64,000 nt of DNA from Marisa cornuarietis (lineage: Eukaryota; Mollusca; Gastropoda; Architaenioglossa; Ampullariidae), in the NCBI GenBank assembly GCA_004794655.1, contig SMMW01000626.1, positions 1,024,501 through 1,088,500 of the forward strand, given 5' to 3'. Below, one piece after another: positions 12,354 through 22,261 of this stretch. The position numbers were made by a program, and so were the translations under genes. How positions within the stretch are numbered: position 1 is the first letter of the stretch; every line of letters starts with the position of its first letter. The notes beneath the pieces were generated by a model. The model was given only the letters and a program-made list of their open reading frames with translations, was not told the DNA's origin and made no database searches.

Positions 12354-13352
12354 AACAAAATCTTCAACAGCCTACCACAGTCTTTCCCTGCCAACTATCT
12401 TCAAATTAAGCATCAAATGAATTTAAATTACTGCTACTTTAGAAGTTATTATAATTTAGTAGCAATAATAAAACACCTTTGTCTACATAAGGTCTAGAAG
12501 ATGCCACTTAACAAATTTTATTTTACTTCACTATGCTTTCTTATTGCTGTTTAATATTTGTGTTCAGATTATTTGTGAACTGTAATGTCTAGTACCGTGT
12601 CTTAATTCTGTCTACTTTGTTCTGTGGGTTCTGTAGCTGTTGTTTACTTAAATTATATATGTATAATTTTTAATCACGTTTTGTTTCATAGCTGTGATAC
12701 TGACAATATGTTACTGGTTCCCTAATTAAATCATTACACACTATGGACAGTTAATTGATCCCACGCCATTAATCTTCTCTTCACAGAAGAAAAGTAATGC
12801 TGACAAACGTTTCAGCTAACTTGTCTTTATACAATACACCTGGAATTCTGTCACCTGTCATTGTCGTCAATGAAAGTGCTCTCCTCTTGCTGCGCACTGC
12901 TGCCTAAATTAAAACGGGAATTGTAACGCACTCTAATTGTTAAGTATATTTAAGCATAAACCTCACTAGTAAATATCCTGCCAATGTTATCATTTATTTA
13001 AACAAGAAAAATATTTGATTAATAAAGATTTTTAGTCCTTCGCGCAGACAAAGTGTAACATTTCATAAATGTTTTCGATTTTACTTTGATTGCACACAAA
13101 TCAAGCATTTACATTTTTTCAATTTCTGATATAGGCGTTGTAATATTTTTCCTCTTAAAGGAAAAAAACAATTTTGTTTTCCTTCCTAAAGTTGTCAGCA
13201 TGATGACCGGCAACCCTAAGACGTGAATAAAAAGTGTTAGATTGTAAATAGCAACATTTCGCACTGCACGAAAAACTACTACGCATGCAACATATTTTAT
13301 CTATAATGCTATCAATATGACAATTTAACCTTAACAACAAAATTTATCATAC

Positions 13353-13420
13353 CATAGTATACTCTTATAACGAGTGTTGCTGCCAAAGACGACATTTGTA
13401 TCACCATCATACCCACGCAT
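13353..13420 (-). CDS. Candidate first coding exon of an unidentified minus-strand gene
   Basis: An ATG at 13418-13420 opens MRGYDGDTNVVFGSNTRYKSIL and runs to a good donor, CTATG/GTATGA (phase 2). The frame is also open upstream (QYGGS). It sits next to an ATATGGCGG box, a YY1-type motif often found at start regions of housekeeping promoters, with a different-frame ATG in that box. No downstream exon in matching phase was found, and the protein is not recognised. Confidence 0.3.
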
Positions 13421-13720
13421 GGAACCGCCATATTGAAAGCTCAGCATAAGTAGCTGCATTATGGGTAATTCGAGGGTTTCCAAAAGCTCATATAAAAACA
13501 GCTGTCATCAATAAACTTAATAAAATCTATATTAATGCCTAAAATTCATTAATTATTTTAAATGTACTATGCTTATTTTTTCACGTATTGTCTCGAGATA
13601 AACGAGAATGAGGCTAACAAGGACGCTATGGACTGTCAACATGAATGTTGACAACGAGAACTACAGGCTGTCCATGTTATGACAATAAAATAATTATAAT
13701 TTTAAAAGGTAAATTTGTAA
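13421..13720. promoter_or_regulatory. Possible divergent promoter region
   Basis: The minus side carries the YY1-like box and candidate first exon. The plus side has several ATGs and a donor-like AAAAG/GTAAAT (13704/13705) that could end a 5' UTR exon for the plus-strand gene at 18853. The acceptor of that gene lies about 5 kb downstream. No TATA box is evident. This reading rests on arrangement only. Confidence 0.22.
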
Positions 13721-14159
13721 CGTTTCAGCATTAAGATCTACATTTTCTGGTAAGTCATCAAAGAAAACAATCATTTGAGATGGTTAATTGTGGATTGTGC
13801 ACTGCATGGTTGCTACTTCGGTAGAGCATTGCTTTAACATTAAATTTAGTGTGTGTGCGAGCTTACGTACTACCTTCGTGCAGTGTGTTGGAAAATTGAA
13901 TACATAATATTTAACTGACTATGGCTCTCTATGTCTATAACACGAGCATATGCTAGTAGAGATGGCTTTTTATAAACAGATTGGGAAAAGCAATCAATTT
14001 AAACGGCCGAAGAAATGATCGATCGACGTGGTTATCGATTTTGGGAAGGAGAAGTGCATTCATCTGGTGACGTATAAAGCGAGGGCAAGTCATTGCACTG
14101 AGACAACATGGGAAGTTAAAAAAAAAAGCATCTTGTTTCCGAAGTTATAAAGCGGTGTC

Positions 14160-14470
14160 GAGATCAGATCCCATATCGTCCACTGAGCACGTACATCACC
14201 CCTATCCTACAGAGCCTTCACTGGCTCCCTGTGAACAAGCGCATTGACCACAAAGTGCTTTCGATTGCTCAGTCCTGCATGTTTAAAACTGCTCCTGACT
14301 ATTTGCAAGAGGTAGTTCCTCCTTACCAGCCTCCGCTCTGGCTCCCAGTCATGCTTCTGTCTCCCTGCAGTGGAAGACACAAACAAGAAGCGCACTGGAG
14401 CCAGGGCCTTCCCCATGTTGCCCTGGGGCAATGTCTTACCCTCACTTCATAACTACCACTTCTGGGATAC
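14160..14470 (+). mobile_element. LINE fragment (L2/CR1-like), C-terminal ORF2 region
   Basis: Plus-strand translation gives TPILQSLHWLPVNKRIDHKV and then TAPDYLQEVVPPYQPP. This is the conserved segment downstream of the reverse transcriptase in L2/CR1-group LINEs (consensus LHWLPVxxRIxYK, then APxYLxxLxxxY). Frame changes follow. It is a 5'-truncated, decayed copy. Confidence 0.75.
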
Positions 14471-15104
14471 ATAAGAGAAAGAGATTAAAAGGGTGAGCAG
14501 AGGTTAGGGTAGGTGCGGGAGGAGTGTTGCAGCTCTGCAATGCTACCAGCGTTGGTTACTGTTGTTGGTACTCTCCTCCCATTACTATTCCGTGGTCTTC
14601 AATACAGGGAGCTCGACAGGTCCACAGGTAGCAGCGTACTATACTGGTTTCCAAATACCTGTGATTTACTGTTCCTGTATTCTAGACTGCCGCTTGGTTT
14701 TGGAACAACTTTATTATAACTGTTAAGTAAAGACCACATCTCAACTATTATTTGTATGATAAACCTTTTTTCTGACTTATATATACTGTCTGGAAGATTT
14801 CAGAACTTGGGTTAATGCGTTGTTTCACTTACAGCAAGGCAATTCAGATTGTTTTGGGAAGAACAGTTTGTTTTTTTTTGTTCCCTTTTCTTTTTTAATG
14901 CTGTTTATATAAATCTAGAATGTGAATGGTTTAACACCTTCTTTACAGTACAGTGTGACATGGTGTATGAGCTTGTAACCACACAGAAATGCACTTTTCA
15001 GATTCAATTATTATGATTATTATCAATTTTATTTTATTTATTGGCAGGTTGAGAAAGCGGTGTATATTTAACACATTTAGCATATGGTGTAAATGTTATT
15101 GTGC

Positions 15105-15315
15105 CTGCTTGCAGTTTGGTCTGTCAGACTAGGAAGGTCTGGTGGTGCAACCGTTAGTGCCTGTCAGCAATACAGTGAAGGTTGGTTGTCTTGGGTTCAG
15201 CTCTCGTGTCGAGCATGCTGTTCTTTCTCTACATGTGGCATCTGTTTACAGGGCTGGCTGCCTTGCCGTGATATAGCCTTAGTTGCTGGCTTGGCATAAA
15301 ACACCAATTCCCCCC
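15105..15315 (+). mobile_element. tRNA-derived SINE
   Basis: A pol III A-box-like GGTGGTGCAACCGTTAGTG and a B-box-like GGGTTCAGCTCTCG are spaced as in a tRNA. The tRNA-unrelated part follows, ending with a GATATAGCCTTAGTTGCTGG segment and GCATAAAACACCAATT. The 3' segment recurs around 15540-15800. Confidence 0.6.
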
Positions 15316-15537
15316 CCCACTTCCCTCGGTGTCAGACTACGTTTTACCCCTATTAAACTCAATAATTCCTTTGCAAAAAAAAGCAAAAAGTAATTGATTT
15401 ATGTGATGTTACTTCACAAACCTTTGTCAGTGTTTGTTTCTATTCCATTATGCGTTCAAACTATCTTCTCAGCCAGTTGGTAATGTCTTGCAGTTCTCTG
15501 TTATTGCCTCCTATCAAATTGATGTCACCTGTAAAGT

Positions 15538-15815
15538 TATGCCATGATATGGCCTTAGTTAACACGACAAGATCTGGACTGGAACCCACAGGGGAGGCAT
15601 AGGGTTGGGAGACCCAGACAGACGTGGAGAAGATCGGTCCACGGCGAGGCGGAGGTAGCTGGAATGACATGGGCCCAACTGGGGAGGGAGGCCCAGAACC
15701 AGGTTCGCTGGCATGGTGTAGTTGCGGCCCTATGCTCCACTGGGGGCGAAAAGGAATAATAAGAAGAAGATGGCCTTAGTTGCTGGCATGCCATTAAACA
15801 CAATCACCTGTTAAG
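15538..15815 (+). mobile_element. Second SINE 3' end, split by a LINE insertion
   Basis: The SINE 3' segment (GCCATGATATGGCCTTAGTT) is interrupted at 15560 and resumes at 15770 with ATGGCCTTAGTTGCTGGCAT and CATTAAACACAATCACC. The 12 bp ATGGCCTTAGTT appears on both sides (15549-15560 and 15770-15781) as a target-site duplication. Confidence 0.65.
15561..15769 (+). mobile_element. Severely 5'-truncated LINE 3' end inserted in a SINE
   Basis: Plus-strand translation has RVGRPRQTWRRSVHGEAEVA and then GMTWAQLGREAQNQVRW, ending VVAALCSTGG. It matches the end of the LINE at 29148-30430 (RRVGRQKQTWRRSVESEAKA ... TTWAQLRGAAK). It ends in an AAGAAGAAG tail and is flanked by the 12 bp duplication described for the host SINE. 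Confidence 0.75.
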
Positions 15816-15899
15816 TGTAGGTTGCAAATTGGTCTTCCACTGATGGAAATGGTCTGTAGTGTCTGAGTGTTACAAGGCCAAGAGGAGAGAAAGAGCATT

Positions 15900-16250
15900 G
15901 TCCCTGAATTTTCTTTTTAAGATGGAACTATGAAGATTCGAAAATCAGATGAATAATACAGAGACCTGGCAGGAACATAAAATGTAATACATCCTAACAG
16001 TTCTAGATCACTTTCAACATAACCTTACTCGGGTGACTAATCAGGCTTATTATTCAATAGTTCTGATAGTGCCTCATGTTTCCCTTCTTAGGCAGTGATT
16101 GGGTCCACTCTTGTGGCAACTGCTTGTTTGCCCAGATTTTGTTTGAGTGTGGTAAGAGCCTTCACTGTTTCCTCTCTGCCACCTTTGATCAACTCTGCTG
16201 GCATATTGTCCACCCTGGGGAACTTCCCTCCCTTCAGTCTCTGATTTTTG
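15900..16250 (-). mobile_element. LINE reverse-transcriptase fragment, minus strand
   Basis: Minus-strand translation gives GKFPRVDNMPAELIKGGREE followed by ETVKALTTLKQ, then PITA and EGKHEA. This is the RT block GKxPGxDNIPAEL ... LPKKGN of endonuclease-type LINEs; degraded LISHPSKVMLK-like sequence follows. Frameshifts and stops show it is dead. It has the same orientation as the endonuclease piece at 18018-18490, so both may derive from one disrupted element. Confidence 0.6.
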
Positions 16251-16449
16251 TTTTCAGTTGGATTTTTGTGGTAGCATATTTAGATCCTGCCTTCAACCTT
16301 TCCCATTTCAGGTCATGTTTATAAACAGTTTAATAAAGAAAATATTATTCACCTTTACTTGTTAGATTGTCAGATGAAAATTTGAAAAATAACATTTCTT
16401 AGTAGTTTTCTTTAAAGCAAGCATTATACAGTTAATTGCACTGCTAACA

Positions 16450-16605
16450 TACCCAGTGGAGTAGGAACCAACGGCCCAGCAGCTCCTTCAAAAAAAGATA
16501 TTGAGGAGGCAAGAATGTTAATGTTGTTGTTCACTGTCAGCACGACGTTTGCCCCCTGTCTGTCCCCCCAGAGCTGAGCATCTTCCTGTGTCACTGATCC
16601 CCACC
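16450..16605. repeat. Dispersed repeat, copy 1
   Basis: It shares with 20477-20635 the ordered segments GTAGGAACCA, CTCAAAAAAA/TTCAAAAAAA, GAGGAGGCAAGAATG, TTCACTGTCAGCA, GTTTGCCCC and GCTGAGCATCTT. The family is unknown. No coding potential is seen. Confidence 0.55.
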
Positions 16606-18017
16606 TATTTTTCTCTTCGACTTGAGCATTTTCAGCAAGACTGTGCTTCAGCAAAGGGGGTGAACTCTATTGTTGTGCTTATGCAATCTCTGGGAGTTAC
16701 TAGTCTTACATCTTTGGCAAAGCTACTGGGTAGACCCAACACACCATGTATTAGAACTTGCTGATCCCACAATGCAACCATCTTATAATGGCATGTCTTA
16801 TAAGAAGCATAGAACATAAACAAAGTGACACCTACCTTCTCACCAGAGAACTCGAAGAACTAAAACAAAAACCACAAAACATTGACAGTTGAAAAATGAA
16901 AGTACAACCTGGCTGGATCCGCTAAAGGAGCCATGCAGCCAGATGATCATTCTTAAGACTTATTTGAAATGCCCTGCCACTGTACTTTAGTTTTCTTAAA
17001 GTACTGAATCCTGAAGCAGTCACATTGCACAGCAGCACTTGAAGAATCACAGACTGGGTGCAAGCAGACAGATTAAAGTAAAACTAGCTAAGGACCCAGC
17101 CAGAGAGGCTAAAGGTCGCTGGAAGAGAATGTGATGGTCCACAGTGTCAAAACTACCAAATACAGCTATGTCAGCTGTGAACTGTCACTCATTGATATTT
17201 TCCAAGGATCAATTTGTCCTTTTTCAAAACATTTGAAATTAGCTTGAGTTGTCTTCTTTTTGGTTGAAATTATGTACACAGATTTTTAAATATCACATAA
17301 ACTGGTGACAACCACATGAATGTATCTGGTTTATAGAAAAGTTTCTAGAAAAAAGTTGAAGATTTACCATAGTGCAGTTTTTCTCAGGTGAGTGGGTTGA
17401 GCTTAGAACAAAATGCTATCTGCCAATATCTGAACGAATATGCCTTTTCAGTTCTCAGATATAATTTTACAATGATTTACTGTTTCCAGCAGAACCTATG
17501 TTACATCTAATTAACATTAGTTCCAGCTCTTCCAGTGGCTTTTGTGAAGTATGTTCACATGCATTAATGATTTGGGGATTTTATGCCTCTTTTTGTGCAT
17601 AGCAATGTTTGCAGACTTGCATATCTTGATAACAAAAGAGTGCTAATTTCTTGGATTTATGGCAGTACCATACTACTCGCAAAGTTAAGGCCTTCTTGTA
17701 ATTTTGGGGTACAGAATATAAAGACAGCAGTAACACAACATAAAGTGAACTGGAAACTGAAATGTGGGACTGTACTTGGTATTTTAATGACCTGTACTTG
17801 TTTTTCTTACTGCATTTGTTCAGTTTAGCAGTGCCTCACAGTGCTTTAAAATGAGTGAAAATTTTGAACAAACAACTGAAAGACACAACTCTATTGGCGA
17901 ACTAAGCCGTCCACTACAAAAAGTGTGTATTATGCATGTGCAAGCCATGGGTAGTATGAACACTATGTTTACTGGATGTTTAACAGGAAAGGGTATTGAA
18001 ATGGGATGAAAACAAGG
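16606..18017. other. Intergenic sequence, nothing recognised
   Basis: AT-rich, with short unrelated frames only. It may be the interior of a disrupted LINE between 15900 and 18490, but I cannot see conserved blocks in it. Confidence 0.4.
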
Positions 18018-18490
18018 CTAGAACATGTCTCTAAGAAAACCTCTGACACCATTGGATTGTGACTGGGCTTTGGAATGGCTCCAAAATAGCATACCTGGCA
18101 CTTCATTCTTATTAAGGTCATGGTCACTGCCTATATCATCGCCAGGATATGTCCTGCTCTTGTCCTTGTTGATGCTGTTTTTGAAGCATCTAGGCAAAAA
18201 GATGAAATCAGTTTGGTTATAGACCAATCCATCTGGCGAATGCCGAGTTGCCATTCTCGATTTCTTGTGGGGATGTAGGGTATTTTCTAAAGTGACTGGG
18301 TGACCCCACTACCTATTTAGATGCTGTCTTCCCAGATCCTAGTCATCTGACTTCCACCAGTCCCACAATGTCCCACCAGTACTGTTCAAGTTTTCGGGTG
18401 AGTTGTTTGACTCTGCTGTACTTGTGTAATGTGTGGACATTCCATGCTTCAGATGTTCCTTCTCTCAACTTTATATCTGCTTTGTCAGTT
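18018..18490 (-). mobile_element. LINE endonuclease-domain remnant, minus strand
   Basis: Two conserved blocks of the APE-type endonuclease are readable on the minus strand: near 18480 an AWNVHTLHK ... DIVGLVEVR stretch (consensus TWNVRTL ... DIIGLxExRW), and near 18100-18250 RHSPDGLVYNQTDFIFLP, then RTYPGDDIGSDHDL (consensus SPDGxxxNQIDYI, RTFPGADIGSDHxL). Stops and frame changes separate them. A related copy lies at 33095-33570. Confidence 0.7.
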
Positions 18491-18852
18491 TATGATGGAA
18501 AGGTGTGTGGAAGTCACAGGTTTTTGACTGAGAGTTCCTGTGACTTTTTGATTTAGGGGGTGGTGGTGTTTGACTCCCCATATCTTGGAATGGAATTGGC
18601 TTTCAAAGTTCTTCACAAACTTTACTGTCAAATGATTAAATTCACATAAATTGTATAATGAATAGTCTCACTTGATGCAGTTGGTTTCTGTGACTTATTT
18701 TCTAACACTTTTGTGAGTAGATTAATTTACTGAGCTCAACCCATTCATATAGAAAGAAATTTGCACTCTAGTAGACAACAGTTATCTGAAGTACTGTCAT
18801 CATTAATTGTGAAAGTGTTGATTTTTTTCTATCTATGATGACTTTTTAACAG

Positions 18853-19444
18853 ATCAATGAAGATGGCAGATGACTTTGCTGTTATTGGAAAGAAGCCTCC
18901 ATCAGATACTGAACACGATCGACCATATACTGCACCTAGCATGAATTTTGGATATGTCACTAAAATGCCATCCTCCACTGTGGATGAGACTCTATTTAAG
19001 TCACATCACCCATCCCCTCTGCATGCTTCAGTGGCTTTTCCAACCCCATGGCACAAAAAGCAGGTCAGAGAGAGGACTGTTAGGAGAGGTCCACCTTTAC
19101 TTTGGTGTCCCCCCAGTGCAGAAAAAGAGCACAAGGATATGACCAAATTTTCCAGCTCATATGAAGTTTCGACTATAAAAGGAATACCTATGAAACACCA
19201 GTTTCGCAGACTTATACACACACCTACCTTTGTTGATGAGACCTTATTTGGTGAACCTTTAGCTGAGCCTAGTTTCAAAGCACCATGGGAAGGAAATAAA
19301 AAAGCAAACAAACCACTTTTGTGGTATCCAGACCAGAGCAAGGCAGAAAATGCACAAAAGTGTGGCCCTTTTAAGACAGCTTTTGAAGATTATCACTATA
19401 CTTCTTCATCATCATCCCGTGCTTTTCCTGTCTGGAGACCTTGA
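18853..19444 (+). CDS. TEX26-like protein candidate, terminal coding exon
   Basis: A clean acceptor (TTTTTTCTATCT ... TTTTTAACAG, AG at 18851-18852) leads after four bases to an ATG (18857) opening 195 codons to TGA (19442-19444). The protein has two diverged copies of one module. VDETLF occurs at residues 42-47 and 126-131, each followed by a Pro-Trp pair (64-65, 143-144), PLLW (80-83, 153-156) and an aromatic FxxxxE motif. No signal peptide or membrane segment is present, and a Ser run precedes the end. The DETLFKSH box resembles the DEYTWKSH region I recall from human TEX26, a ciliary/testis protein, but that identity is an inference. Upstream may be a 5' UTR exon near 13.6 kb. Other microtubule-associated small proteins are alternatives. 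Confidence 0.72.
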
Positions 19445-19611
19445 CTTTGAGATGAAAATTGCTGTGTAACAACTGATTACAGTGGTGAGCCAGTTAAAGA
19501 CAAAACTGAGCTAGTATTCCAGACTTTGAACTTCGTAGAAAGACACTACCAGCTCAAGAACAGGATGATTTTAAATATGAGTACCACAGAATGAAGTTAA
19601 ATATGTTTTAA

Positions 19612-19617
19612 AATAAA
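19612..19617 (+). terminator. Polyadenylation signal AATAAA
   Basis: AATAAA lies 168 bases after the stop codon of the 18853-19444 exon; another AATAAA follows near 19776. Either could end this transcript. Confidence 0.5.
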
Positions 19618-19779
19618 ACATAATGAGGAAGTTACAACAGCAAATTGCCTATGTTGTCTTAAAACAATTGTGTAAATTAAGGTGTAGCTGTTTGCTTAAA
19701 TTTTTAGAAGGGTTGTTAGCATGTCATGCAAATTGTCTGAATGAATCAGACATATTCTTTTTAGTATTTATATGAATAA

Positions 19780-20476
19780 ATGCAGATTAGCTTAAGTACA
19801 AACAAAGAAATATGATTAATCTTCTCAGACAGCTTTTAAAAGTCTGTGTGAGGAAAAGACTAGAGGTTATAGACATAATCTTTTCTACTGTTGAATGCGA
19901 GGTTGCATTTGGTCTGTCCCTCTTTAATATGTCTTTAGGACATTGGAAAAGAAATGATGTTTTGTGGTCCTCCCCTCACCTCAAGCATGATCATTGTTTC
20001 ATGTTACTTTATCAAGGGGCATCTTTGTCACTGCTTGATATCTACAGCCCCAAGATAAAGCTACATATGCGGTGTCTGGACACCACTTATAACTATGGAG
20101 ATGAGACATTAGTCCTTAAATTCCAATGTTGCTCCAAAGCGATGACTTACGTTCTCACTTTATAAGATAAGCACCAAATTTATCTTTAGGTGCCAAAACT
20201 GCTGCTGCTGGAGATTGGCAATAAGGAAGAAAAATATCATTTTATTAATAATAAGAAAAATCTGTAATCTGATTAATCTACATCTTTAACTTCTTTGAAA
20301 TTATCAGAGTTCTTTGTATAATGATAATTTTTATTGGATATCATGATGCACTTGTATTGGTAAGTGCCAGGGTCTCACTTGTTGATTAAACCCTTTGACT
20401 ATTTTTCTTTGTTGTCTGTATGTTTTATTTGAATCTGTGTTTTGTGACTGATTGAATTTGTGGATCCTCTATCCTT
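19780..20476. other. Intergenic sequence, nothing recognised
   Basis: It holds a 117-residue plus-strand frame (19812-20165) without homology, splice support or domain-like composition. I do not call it a gene. Confidence 0.4.
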
Positions 20477-20635
20477 ACCAGTGGTGTAGGAACCATGGGG
20501 GGGGGGAAGGGCAAGGGCAAGGGAGGCAACCATCCCCTCAAAAAAAAAAGAGACTGAGGAGGCAAGAATGTGACTGTCATTCACTGTCAGCATAGAGTTT
20601 GCCCCAACAAAGCTGAGCATCTTTCTATGCCACTG
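20477..20635. repeat. Dispersed repeat, copy 2
   Basis: Counterpart of 16450-16605, same orientation, with additional G-run and A-run length differences (GGGGGGGGG near 20500, A-run near 20540). Confidence 0.55.
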
Positions 20636-20699
20636 CTTGATGGTATGATATTCTTCTTTTTCAGACTAGACAATATATAATCATATACACTGTCATCTC

Positions 20700-20900
20700 A
20701 AGACAGTATTGCAAGACCACAGTTTTGTACAACTTGTCCTTTCCTTCCACACATGGAAACATCCTGGACTTTGTGATGGCCCACTCGGAATTTATTTGTT
20801 TCTCCCTCTACAGTCTACAACATTGAAGATATTGGTATTCTTGGTGATCACGGAGCCATTTTCTCCAGAATGACTTTTATATGTCATCCGAAGCAAAACA
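20700..20900 (+). mobile_element. L2/CR1-type LINE endonuclease remnant
   Basis: Plus-strand frames read PHMETSWTLWWP, then TVYNIEDIGILGDHGAIFS. This is the degraded form of the block THxxGHTLDLVITR ... VSNIxVxxxxLSDHxxVxF from the end of the endonuclease domain. It is decayed. Confidence 0.5.
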
Positions 20901-22018
20901 ATTTCATTTTGAAATATTAGAATAATTGACTGTCTCTGTTTTCAGTCTGTTGTAGGTTTCACTCTTTGTCCTTTTTGACACAGTTACATAACTTGGAATT
21001 GTGAAACTTGATGAGTGACCATTATCAATCATTACTAAATAAAATCAACCATCATCTTTTGACTGAATTTAAGGGTTGTTACATGAAAAGACTTAAAATT
21101 TGCATAGGTTTATATGCCATTAATGATGTTTACAAAGAGAAGTTTTTGAGGGTTTAAGTGCACACATAACAATTGACTATTTAATATTATTGTAATAAGG
21201 ATACATTCTACAAAGTCAAATAGTAAATTAAACTAAATCAATTCAAACATATCTTCATTAATTTATAATCTATATAATTCCTTTCCATGAACCATGTGTA
21301 AAGAAGATGCAAAATAAATGTAATGATCAATATAAACCTAATAGACTTTGTTTATGATAACAAAAACTTGTATATACACACATTTCAATTTACAAATTTG
21401 ACATACATGCGTACAACAATTAATGAACTTACACAAAATCATTTCACTACTAACAAGCATAGTCATGTGAATTTGTTCAAATCTAAACGTTAAAAAAATA
21501 TGACCTAATATTTAATACATGATATACACAAGTTCATACATAAAATTGTTGAAATACTGGCACATCAGAAACAGACCAAGCAATATAGGGCATTGATTTC
21601 TTAAAACAAACAAAAAACACTCCTCTCTCTATCTCTTTGGGTATGATTCTGCTTGGTTACAACAAGGAAGAGAAAAATCACAGATGTAGAAAAAGAAAAA
21701 TATGTAATTATGTAGGTTCAACAATGCTTTTTTAAGCTTCACACTATTGATCAAAGGTTGCCAATTCCATATTAGTAAGAGCTATATATATTTCAACTTT
21801 TTTGCCTGTACACTTCCTGTATGAATATATACATATTTAGAGCATTTGTCTTAAATCTAGATTTAATTTAAATTAAATCCAAATTTTGTAAGTCTATTTC
21901 AGCCAGTTGATATTTGTTTTCATCTATACTTTTGACTTAGGACAGCTTTTATTTACTATTTAGTAACCTGGTAACCTCTATACTATATATATATACATTT
22001 TAAAGCCAAACCCGATTA
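20901..22018. other. AT-rich intergenic sequence left of the gypsy element
   Basis: No gene or recognisable repeat was seen. Short TA-rich runs occur near 21985-21998. Confidence 0.45.
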
Positions 22019-22023
22019 CTGAG
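22019..22023. repeat. Target-site duplication CTGAG (left)
   Basis: CTGAG directly precedes the left LTR and recurs at 25880-25884 directly after the right LTR, as expected for integrase-mediated insertion. Confidence 0.9.
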
Positions 22024-22188
22024 TGTATCGTGCTGCGTGCTATCAGCCGACCAACACAAGACACTGTGGATCTTGATGAATACTGTGTTTAATCGTAACA
22101 AAAGCAATAAGCTAACTCGCCATCTTGGACGTCACTTAAATGTACATAAAGCCCCGGATGTCCCTCCGGGATAACTCTTATCATTACA
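22024..22188 (-). repeat. 3' LTR of the gypsy element
   Basis: 165 bp, identical base for base to 25715-25879. In the element's own direction it starts TGTAATGATA and ends CACGATACA. It contains a TGACGTC half-CRE, an AAGATGGCG YY1-type box and a 6 bp stem (CCCGGA / TCCGGG at 22153-22170). Confidence 0.95.
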
Positions 22189-22201
22189 TCTCCCCTCCCT
22201 T
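22189..22201 (-). other. Polypurine tract
   Basis: On the minus strand AAGGGAGGGGAGA abuts the 3' LTR. This is the expected primer position for plus-strand DNA synthesis. Confidence 0.88.
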
Positions 22202-22261
22202 GAGATTCTTCAGCTGATGGGGAGAATGTTTATTCTCTAGTCAATGTTCAAAACATAATGA

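Larger units (their letters stand above)
8311..13352. other. Intergenic or intronic sequence with scattered weak exon-like pieces
   Basis: AT-rich. It contains a poly-A run (about 11944-11963), a LINE tail (12240-12353) and two minus-strand frames listed separately (9690-9799 and 11062-11483). Otherwise nothing recognisable was seen. Confidence 0.5.

Noticed and set aside
15105..15200. Functional tRNA gene
   Set aside because: A and B boxes are present but no cloverleaf forms with proper acceptor and anticodon arms; it is the head of a SINE.
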